From assembly GCA_026388595.1 (NCBI GenBank), contig JAPLJM010000205.1, positions 1-7,543 on the forward strand: a stretch of 7,543 nt of DNA, written 5' to 3'. Of the stretch, positions 1-5,521 are shown piece by piece. This DNA comes from Deltaproteobacteria bacterium. Its GTDB lineage: Bacteria; Desulfobacterota; Syntrophia; Syntrophales; Fen-1087. The notes beneath the pieces are model-generated. The model did not search any database. It was not told the origin of the DNA and saw nothing but the letters and a program-made list of their open reading frames with translations. A program made the translations under genes and the position numbers. The stretch's first letter is position 1; every line of letters starts with the position of its first letter.

Positions 1-141
1 TAACTCCTCAGCAAGAACCACTGACGAGGAAAGCGAACGTCCGCCGCTCACCTCCTGCTCTCAAATGGCCATCCATTCAAGAACAGTAAAAGCGGACAAC
101 TCATTTGCTACAAAACCGGACAAGTCTATTTACTCTTGACA
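1..141. mobile_element. Probable terminus of an IS21-family insertion sequence (body outside window)
   Basis: Read inward from base 141 on the minus strand, the sequence begins TGTCAAG and then shows two near-identical 14-base repeats about 24 bases apart. Multiple terminal repeats next to a TG...CA end are characteristic of IS21-family termini, where they bind the IstA transposase. No istA or istB coding sequence can be recognised. Two forward frames are open from the window edge (to about base 139 and to base 89), but neither gives a recognisable protein end. The inner boundary is unknown, because the element would continue to the left of base 1. The other end and any target duplication are not visible, so this assignment rests on pattern and memory of the family, not on a match. 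Confidence 0.4.
88..125. repeat. Two imperfect direct repeats, 24-bp period
   Basis: The 14-base unit at 88-101 (AAAAGCGGACAACT) recurs at 112-125 (AAAACCGGACAAGT) with 12 of 14 bases identical. The start-to-start distance is 24 bases, slightly over two helical turns, which suits a protein binding the same face of DNA twice. A partial AAAACCGG occurs again at 176-183, beyond the putative element end. The repeats are seen directly. Their role as transposase-binding sites is inferred. Confidence 0.6.
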
Positions 142-202
142 TGCTTTTCTATAAAAATGCTTGTCTTTGGGAAAGAAAACCGGCGTCAGCCGATAATCCT
201 TA

Positions 203-231
203 TTGACTTCAATCCCATCATGGGTTAGAGG
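203..231 (+). promoter_or_regulatory. Candidate sigma70 promoter for plsC-ftsK-rimO
   Basis: TTGACT at 203-208 matches the -35 consensus in five of six positions. It is followed after exactly 17 bases by TAGAGG at 226-231, which is a poor -10 (three of six, lacking the final T). Predicted transcription would start near 238, about 40 bases before the plsC ATG. An alternative -35, a perfect TTGACA at 136-141, lies at the tip of the putative IS end but has no acceptable -10 at 16-18 bases. Nothing else is evident in 142-280. Confidence 0.3.
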
Positions 232-280
232 GTGGGCGTTACGTCAGGCGTTCAAGATCACCCCATGATTCAGGATCGTT

Positions 281-1069
281 ATGCTTCGTTCAATGATAAT
301 ATTAATTCTTGGTGTGGCGATCACGGGCTACCTGTCTGCATGCGCCATTATCTTCGGTCTGATCTCACCCGGTGAAAATAAGATTCACCGCATTGCCAGG
401 ATCTGGGCAAAAATCTTGCTTATCCTGTCCAGTACCCGCGTGGAAGTGATTGGGGCGGAAAATGTGCTGGTGGGTAAACCACAAATCTTCATGGCCAATC
501 ACCAGAGCGATTTTGATATTTTTATTGTTCTTGGCTTTGTTCCCGAACAATTTCGATGGATTGCCAAAAAAGAGCTCTTCAAGATCCCTCTGTTCGGTAA
601 AGCGATGAGAAACGCCGGATATATTGAAATTGACAGGCACAATCATGAAAAAGCCTTAAAAAGCCTTGATCTTGCAGCAGCGAAAATCAGGGAAGGAAAA
701 TCCGTCATGACCTTTCCTGAAGGGACCCGAAGCAAGGACGGCACCTTGAAGCCCTTCAAACAGGGGATGTTTCATCTGGCCATCAAGTCCGGGGTCCCTG
801 TCGTCCCCGTCTCCATTGTTGGTGCGGGCACGATCATGCCCAGGCGCTCTTTGCGGATCAATCCGGGTAAAGTGACGATGATTTTTGACAAACCCATCGA
901 TGTGAGCGGTTATTCTATTGAAAACCGTGCACAGTTGATTGAAAGGGTCCGGAACGTGATTTTAAGCAATTACAACCGGGGAATACCCTCCGAAACGGTT
1001 GAGCCTTCAACGGCGGCAAAGGACCTCCCAGCCCTCCGGGAGGTGTGGTCGGCCTTCTTCAGGCAATAA
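281..1069 (+). CDS. plsC: 1-acyl-sn-glycerol-3-phosphate acyltransferase (lysophosphatidate acyltransferase)
   Basis: PlsC-family enzyme that acylates the sn-2 position of lysophosphatidic acid to give phosphatidic acid, the precursor of membrane phospholipids, at the inner face of the cytoplasmic membrane. The 262-residue protein has an N-terminal hydrophobic segment (about residues 5-29). It carries the catalytic HX4D motif as NHQSDFD (His74, Asp79), then GYIEIDR (113-119), the substrate-binding FPEGTRS (145-151) and GVPVVPVSIVGA (171-182). These four blocks are in the order and spacing usual for the family. About 30 C-terminal residues after the domain are polar and unremarkable. The ATG at 281 has AGGA at 272-275, five bases upstream. 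A second in-frame ATG lies at 293, but it lacks a comparable ribosome site. It is the first gene of a tight block with ftsK and rimO. The acyl-donor preference (acyl-CoA or acyl-ACP) cannot be read from the sequence. Confidence 0.93.
   Translation: MLRSMIILILGVAITGYLSACAIIFGLISPGENKIHRIARIWAKILLILSSTRVEVIGAENVLVGKPQIFMANHQSDFDIFIVLGFVPEQFRWIAKKELFKIPLFGKAMRNAGYIEIDRHNHEKALKSLDLAAAKIREGKSVMTFPEGTRSKDGTLKPFKQGMFHLAIKSGVPVVPVSIVGAGTIMPRRSLRINPGKVTMIFDKPIDVSGYSIENRAQLIERVRNVILSNYNRGIPSETVEPSTAAKDLPALREVWSAFFRQ
1023..1044 (+). promoter_or_regulatory. Perfect 7-bp hairpin enclosing a Shine-Dalgarno-like GGGAGGT at the plsC/ftsK junction
   Basis: ACCTCCC at 1023-1029 and GGGAGGT at 1038-1044 are exact inverted complements separated by an 8-base loop. 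The right arm is a strong anti-16S sequence. It abuts the possible GTG start at 1045 by one base, which is too close for efficient initiation, and lies 31 bases before the ATG at 1075. The hairpin is inside the last codons of plsC, so ribosomes finishing plsC would melt it. That arrangement would suit translational coupling, but no function is shown. Confidence 0.35.
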
Positions 1070-1074
1070 AGAAC

Positions 1075-3333
1075 ATGACAGTCCCACCATCAGGGTTCAA
1101 AAGGTCAAGAGAAATCGCCGGGGTCATCAACCTTGCCATTGCCGTCTTTTTGCTGCTTGGCCTTTCCTCCTATCATCCGTCGGACCCTTCTTTTACCCAT
1201 TTTGTTGCGGGAACCGCCAAAACCCATAATCTGATCGGCTCCTTCGGATCCTACACCGCCGACTCTCTCCTGAGACTCTTTGGCGTGAGCGCCCTGTGGT
1301 TTCCTGTCATTTTTACCATCCTCGCCTTCAAATATTTCCTGGATGCAAATTTTCGCCTCGGCGCCGCCGGCATCAGCGCCTTTCTCGGGCTGCTGACCGC
1401 CACATCCGGCCTTGCCGCTGCAGCCCTGGCGGACATAACGGTTTATGGCGTCAAACTCCGTCCCGGCGGACTCCTGGGTCATCTTTTGGACCGGCTGATG
1501 AACACCTTCCTCAGCAATATAGGCACTTGCATCGTTCTGGTCGTTGTCCTGATCATCGCCCTCATCATTCTGATTGATTTATCCATCGTATCCTTCACCA
1601 CGCAATTGAAAAACCGGGTACTGACCCTATGGCTCAGGGGTATGGGCCTGTTCATGAAACTGATGGATAAACTGAGGGAAAGAAAAATAATCCCCGAGAT
1701 TAAAAGAAAGAAGGATACCGAGCCGGTCATCGACGCTCTCCCGGTCAAAACAGAAAAAATCCGTCCCGTACAAATATCACAGACGAACTTCGATTTCGTC
1801 CCGAGCAATGGCCTGTTCAACCTGCCATCCCTGACCCTGCTTGACCAGATCCCTCGCAAGGACACGCGGATGAAGCGTGAGAGCCTCATCGCCATTGCCC
1901 GGATTCTGGAAACGAAGCTGGCTGATTTCGGCGTAGAGGGGAAGGTCGTGGAAGTCAAGCCGGGTCCGGTGATCACCATGTATGAACTTGAACCGGCGCC
2001 CGGTGTGAAAATAAATAAAATCACAAATTTATCTGATGATCTGGCATTGGCCCTGCGGGCGCCGAGCATCCGGATCATTGCCCCGATCCCGGGAAAGGCG
2101 GCGGTCGGCATCGAGATCCCCAACAACACCCGGGAACCGGTGCAACTGCTGGACGTCCTCGACCATGAAACCTTTCTCCAATCCTCGCTCAAGCTCCCCA
2201 TTGCCCTGGGTGTGGACATCGTCGGCAGCCCGATGATTACCGATCTCATCCGGATGCCCCATTTGCTCATCGCCGGGACCACCGGATCGGGCAAAAGCGT
2301 CTGCCTCAATGCCATGATCTGCAGCATTCTTTTCAAGGCACAGCCCGATGATGTCAAATTCATCATGATCGATCCGAAACGGCTGGAACTCTCCGCCTAT
2401 GAAGGGATACCCCACCTCCTCCATCCGGTGGTGGTAAACCCCAAGAAGGCCTCCCTGGTGCTGAGGTGGGCCACAGAAGAAATGGAACGCCGCTATGAAG
2501 CCATCAGTGAACTGGGGGTCAAGGGGATTGACGCTTACAACCGCCTCATTGAGAAGGCCCGCAGCGGAAAGGGAAAAGCTGCGTTATCGGCAAAGGAAAG
2601 GGCTGAAGACCATGAGGATTATTCCGTTGACGGATTCAAGGCCGCCCCCCTCAAGCTCCCTGCCGACATCGCCACGCGCCAGAAACTGCCCTACATTGTC
2701 ATCGTGATCGATGAGCTGGCCGATCTGATGATGGTGGCCCAGCGGAACGTGGAAGAATCTCTGGCCCGCCTTGCCCAGATGGCCAGAGCCGCGGGGATCC
2801 ATCTGATTCTGGCCACACAGCGTCCCTCCGTGGATGTCATCACCGGGGTCATTAAAGCCAACTTCCCCACCCGCATCTCTTTCCAGGTCTCGTCCAAGGT
2901 GGACTCCCGGACCATCATCGATCAGCATGGCGCTGAAAAGCTGCTGGGGGCCGGGGATATGCTCTTCATCCCCCCCGGCACGTCCAAACTGGCGCGTATC
3001 CACGGGGCTTACGTCTCTGACAAGGAGATTGACCGCATCGTCGCCTTTATCCGCAAGCAGGCCACACCGGCTTATGACCTGTCCATCGCCGAATATGAAC
3101 ATGAAACTCCGGACGGGGAAAAAGCGGACGGCGATTTTGATGAAAAGTACGACGAAGCCGTGGCGCTGGTGACGGACCTGGGACATGCCTCCATTTCCCT
3201 GGTGCAGCGCTATATGAAGATCGGCTATAACCGGGCGGCCCGGATGATCGAGCGCATGGAAACGGAAGGCATCGTGGGACCCTCCGACGGCGTCAAACCC
3301 CGGAAAGTGCTGGTCAGGAAGCATTCCAGTTGA
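1075..3333 (+). CDS. ftsK: DNA translocase FtsK (FtsK/SpoIIIE family)
   Basis: Septum-anchored ATP-driven pump that moves chromosome termini through the closing division site and, in characterised species, activates XerCD recombination at dif. From the ATG at 1075 the protein has 752 residues. It has four N-terminal membrane segments (about 15-33, 70-89, 95-119, 149-169) and a short charged linker to about 240. The motor follows, with Walker A GTTGSGKS (401-408), Walker B IVIVIDEL (541-548) and the FtsK signature TQRPSVDVITG (581-591). A C-terminal winged-helix gamma domain (about 688-747) would read KOPS-like polarity sequences. The linker is far shorter than in E. coli, as in most non-enteric homologues. 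The frame also opens with GTG at 1045, adding ten residues (MVGLLQAIKN). I prefer 1075 because the GTG has its SD only one base away, although the ATG has only a weak AGG 11 bases upstream. The stop overlaps the rimO start. Confidence 0.95.
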   Translation: MTVPPSGFKRSREIAGVINLAIAVFLLLGLSSYHPSDPSFTHFVAGTAKTHNLIGSFGSYTADSLLRLFGVSALWFPVIFTILAFKYFLDANFRLGAAGISAFLGLLTATSGLAAAALADITVYGVKLRPGGLLGHLLDRLMNTFLSNIGTCIVLVVVLIIALIILIDLSIVSFTTQLKNRVLTLWLRGMGLFMKLMDKLRERKIIPEIKRKKDTEPVIDALPVKTEKIRPVQISQTNFDFVPSNGLFNLPSLTLLDQIPRKDTRMKRESLIAIARILETKLADFGVEGKVVEVKPGPVITMYELEPAPGVKINKITNLSDDLALALRAPSIRIIAPIPGKAAVGIEIPNNTREPVQLLDVLDHETFLQSSLKLPIALGVDIVGSPMITDLIRMPHLLIAGTTGSGKSVCLNAMICSILFKAQPDDVKFIMIDPKRLELSAYEGIPHLLHPVVVNPKKASLVLRWATEEMERRYEAISELGVKGIDAYNRLIEKARSGKGKAALSAKERAEDHEDYSVDGFKAAPLKLPADIATRQKLPYIVIVIDELADLMMVAQRNVEESLARLAQMARAAGIHLILATQRPSVDVITGVIKANFPTRISFQVSSKVDSRTIIDQHGAEKLLGAGDMLFIPPGTSKLARIHGAYVSDKEIDRIVAFIRKQATPAYDLSIAEYEHETPDGEKADGDFDEKYDEAVALVTDLGHASISLVQRYMKIGYNRAARMIERMETEGIVGPSDGVKPRKVLVRKHSS
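3316..3333 (+). promoter_or_regulatory. rimO ribosome binding site and ftsK/rimO stop-start overlap
   Basis: AGGAA at 3316-3320 lies nine bases before a TTG at 3330-3332. The ftsK stop TGA occupies 3331-3333, so the two genes share TTGA. There is no ATG or GTG in the rimO frame before its first conserved motif. The SD spacing together with that constraint fixes the unusual TTG start and implies termination-reinitiation coupling with ftsK. Confidence 0.7.
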
Positions 3334-4670
3334 AAAACCGCAGTGTTCACATTGTCAGTCTCGGCTGCCCCAAAAATCAGGTGGATGCCGAGGTGTTGGC
3401 GGCCCTCCTGGCCGGTCAGGATTTTCAAATCACCCCGGAGCCGCAGGCGGCCGAAGTGATCATTATCAACACCTGCGCCTTTATTCTCCCCGCCAAAGAA
3501 GAGGCCATCGATGAGATCTTCCGCATGGCCCAGCATAAAAAAACCGGCGCACTGAAGTATCTGGTGGTCACAGGCTGCCTTCCCCAACGCTACGGCAAAG
3601 CCCTGGAAAAGGAGCTCCCCGAAGCGGACCTTTTCTTGGGAATATCAGAAGTACCTAACATCATTCAGCATATAAAAAATTTAGCATCCGCCCCGCCCAG
3701 GGTTTGCCGCACCGTTGTTAAAAAAGCCGATTTTCTGATGAACGCGGCCCATCCCCGTCTCTTACCCGCCAACTCGTCGACAACCTGCCTGAAGATCGCC
3801 GACGGATGCTCCAATCACTGCACCTACTGCATCATTCCCGCCATTCGCGGCAAGGCGCGGAGCCGGCAGCCTGATGATATCCTTCGGGAGGCGGAAGGGC
3901 TGGCTGAAAAAGGCGTCAAAGAGATCATCCTGATTGCCCAGGACACCACCGCTTACGGACGGGACTTGAAAGGGAGACCGGGGCTTGGTCTCCTGTTGCA
4001 GGAACTGGCAGCTGTAGAAAAAATCCGGTGGATCCGGCTGCTTTACACCCATCCCGCCCATCTCACAGAGGATGTCCTCGAAATAATGGCTTCAGAGGAA
4101 AAGATCTCCCGGTATCTCGATATTCCCATCCAGCACATTGACGACACCGTCCTGAAGGCCATGAACCGCAGGACCGGCAGCAAACAGATCTTTGCCCTGA
4201 TTGAAAAAGCACGGGCCATCATCCCGGGCGTGGCCCTCAGAACCTCCATCATCACGGGTTTCCCCGGAGAAACAAAGACCCGCTATCATCGCCTCCTGGA
4301 TCTCATCCGGCTGGTCCGCTTTGATCATCTCGGGGTTTTTACCTACTCGCGGGAAGAGGGAACGCCTGCAGGCCGTTTGTCATCCCGCATTTCGGAAAGA
4401 GAAAAACAAAGACGCAGGGATTTGCTGATGGAGGAGCAGGCCGTTATCTCCTTTCAGATCAATCAGTCTCTGATCGATTCCCGGCAGGAATGCATCATCG
4501 AAGGAAAAAGCGACCGGCCGGATTATCCTTTTTACGGCCGCTGCCGCCGTCAGGCGCCGGAGATCGACGGCATCACCTATCTCAAAGGAGAGAACCTGAC
4601 CGTGGGTAAAATCCTGACGTGCACCATCAGGGAGGCCACGGAATACGATCTTTTCGGGGAAGCTTCTTAG
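3330..4670 (+). CDS. rimO: Ribosomal protein S12 (aspartate) methylthiotransferase
   Basis: Radical-SAM enzyme that adds a methylthio group to the conserved aspartate of ribosomal protein S12, using two [4Fe-4S] clusters. The 446-residue protein has the three domains of the MiaB/RimO family. The N-terminal UPF0004 domain carries cluster cysteines Cys13, Cys49 and Cys83. The radical-SAM core has CX3CX2C at Cys160, Cys164 and Cys167 (GCSNHCTYC). A C-terminal TRAM domain spans about residues 378-442. Assignment to RimO over the tRNA enzyme MiaB rests on GCPKNQVDAE (12-21), the CIIPAIRGKARSR segment and the EYDLFGE ending, all typical of RimO. The TTG start is supported by an upstream AGGAA and by the absence of other start codons before residue 12. 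It is the last gene of the plsC-ftsK-rimO block. FtsK/SpoIIIE and RimO neighbours are also known in other bacterial lineages, so the linkage is not unique. Confidence 0.93.
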   Translation: MKNRSVHIVSLGCPKNQVDAEVLAALLAGQDFQITPEPQAAEVIIINTCAFILPAKEEAIDEIFRMAQHKKTGALKYLVVTGCLPQRYGKALEKELPEADLFLGISEVPNIIQHIKNLASAPPRVCRTVVKKADFLMNAAHPRLLPANSSTTCLKIADGCSNHCTYCIIPAIRGKARSRQPDDILREAEGLAEKGVKEIILIAQDTTAYGRDLKGRPGLGLLLQELAAVEKIRWIRLLYTHPAHLTEDVLEIMASEEKISRYLDIPIQHIDDTVLKAMNRRTGSKQIFALIEKARAIIPGVALRTSIITGFPGETKTRYHRLLDLIRLVRFDHLGVFTYSREEGTPAGRLSSRISEREKQRRRDLLMEEQAVISFQINQSLIDSRQECIIEGKSDRPDYPFYGRCRRQAPEIDGITYLKGENLTVGKILTCTIREATEYDLFGEAS

Positions 4671-4735
4671 GATCGGCCGGAGCGCGCCATGAAAGCCGTC
4701 GGAACGCTCAAGAAATCTGCTGTATGAAAGAAAAA

Positions 4736-4778
4736 GCAGATGGCGTGAAGGAAAGGTCCTTCCTCTCTGCCACTCTGC
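4736..4778 (+). terminator. Imperfect hairpin after rimO, doubtful terminator
   Basis: GAAGGA at 4747-4752 and TCCTTC at 4757-4762 form a perfect 6-bp stem with a 4-base loop. Outer GGC/GCC (4742-4744 with 4769-4771) and GCAG/CTGC (4736-4739 with 4775-4778) can extend it through internal loops. A competing 7-bp pairing joins 4715-4721 with 4735-4741. No uridine tract follows, so it is not a typical intrinsic terminator. It lies just before the kef promoter, where a terminator would be expected. Confidence 0.25.
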
Positions 4779-4788
4779 CAGCTTTCCA

Positions 4789-4817
4789 TTGACATACAAA
4801 ACCGCTTGTCTTATAAT
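4789..4817 (+). promoter_or_regulatory. Consensus sigma70 promoter for the kef block
   Basis: TTGACA at 4789-4794 and TATAAT at 4812-4817 are both exact consensus hexamers separated by 17 bases, the optimum. Transcription should begin near 4824, leaving an AT-rich leader of about 86 bases before the first kef gene. No clear operator palindrome overlaps the hexamers. As seen, it would be a strong constitutive promoter unless a repressor acts. Confidence 0.8.
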
Positions 4818-4909
4818 CCGTCCGTCAAAAAGAAAAACTTCTCAATCAATAAATTTTATCCATATATCCCGATATTTCAGCGTCAGAAGGCAGGTTACTG
4901 GAAAAGATC

Positions 4910-5521
4910 ATGCGGCGCGTCCTGATCCTCTTTGCTCATCCTCGTTTTGAAAAGTCCCGGGTCAACCGGTCACTTCTTTCCGCTCTGCCCCTGTCTGAAG
5001 CCATTACCCTTCACGATCTCTACGAACGGTATCCCGACCAAAATATTGACGTCGAAGCGGAAAAACAGTTGCTTGCTGCCCATGACGTCCTGATATGGCA
5101 TCATCCCTTCTATACGTTCAGCGCCCCGGCCATCCTGAAACAATGGATGGATCTCGTCCTCGAATACGGATGGGCCCATGGGGAAGGAGGGAACGCCCTG
5201 AAAGACAAGACGGCATTTAACGTTGTCACGACCGGCGGGTCGCGGGAATCATATGGACCGGACGGCTTCAATCGCTTCACGCTCCATGAATTCCTCCGGC
5301 CCTTTGAACAAACGGCCTGTCTATGCAAGATGATCTATCTTCCTCCCTTTGCCGTCCAGGGAACCTACCGCTTGAGCGACGGGGAGATGATGCGCCATGC
5401 CGGTGATTACGCTTTCCTTTTGCAATTATTGTCCGACAGCCCGCTCCGGAAGGAAGAGGTGACGCAATTTGACTTACTGAACGACTGGCTTGCAGATCTT
5501 CAGAGAAAGGGGGAGACATGA
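4910..5521 (+). CDS. kefG: KefG/KefF-like NAD(P)H oxidoreductase, ancillary subunit of a Kef antiporter
   Basis: Flavodoxin-fold protein of the NAD(P)H dehydrogenase (quinone) family. In E. coli, KefF and KefG are needed for full activity of KefC and KefB respectively, and KefF has quinone reductase activity. The 203-residue protein opens with a beta strand and phosphate-loop region (RVLILFAHPRF, 3-13). It has HDLYERYPDQNIDVEAE (35-51), the WHHPFYTFSAP segment (63-73) with KQWMD, and TTGG (107-110) in the flavin site. The block FNRFTLHEFLRPFEQTACLCKM (120-141) resembles KefG more than KefF, hence the symbol, which is a tentative choice. GGA at 4900-4902 lies seven bases before the ATG. The stop overlaps the antiporter start as ATGA, so the two are surely coupled and their products likely form a complex on the membrane's inner face. 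Confidence 0.85.
   Translation: MRRVLILFAHPRFEKSRVNRSLLSALPLSEAITLHDLYERYPDQNIDVEAEKQLLAAHDVLIWHHPFYTFSAPAILKQWMDLVLEYGWAHGEGGNALKDKTAFNVVTTGGSRESYGPDGFNRFTLHEFLRPFEQTACLCKMIYLPPFAVQGTYRLSDGEMMRHAGDYAFLLQLLSDSPLRKEEVTQFDLLNDWLADLQRKGET

Noticed and set aside
2..139. Open forward frame from the window edge, possibly the end of a transposase gene.
   Set aside because: It runs through the terminal repeats and shows no IstB-like features. A second frame is also open to base 89, so openness here is not informative.
159..167. GCTTGTCTT shared between the plsC upstream region and the kef promoter (4804-4812), a possible common operator.
   Set aside because: Only nine bases, at different distances from TTGACA (23 and 15), and not palindromic. 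Chance is sufficient.
214..224. Small palindrome CCCAT-C-ATGGG upstream of plsC as an operator or terminator.
   Set aside because: A 5-bp stem with a one-base loop cannot form a stable hairpin and has no T tract or flanking symmetry.
157..228. Short ORF of 23 codons upstream of plsC, a possible leader peptide.
   Set aside because: It has no SD before its ATG, no recognisable sequence, and it lies across the region holding the promoter candidate.
1479..2366. Long minus-strand open frame (295 codons) inside ftsK.
   Set aside because: It lies wholly antisense to the conserved FtsK coding sequence, lacks any family resemblance, and is explained by the codon bias of the real gene. The 246-codon minus-strand frame at 2584-3324 is the same kind of shadow.
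4689..4727. ATG with 12 codons in the rimO/kef intergenic region.
   Set aside because: Too short, without an SD, and located before the kef promoter.
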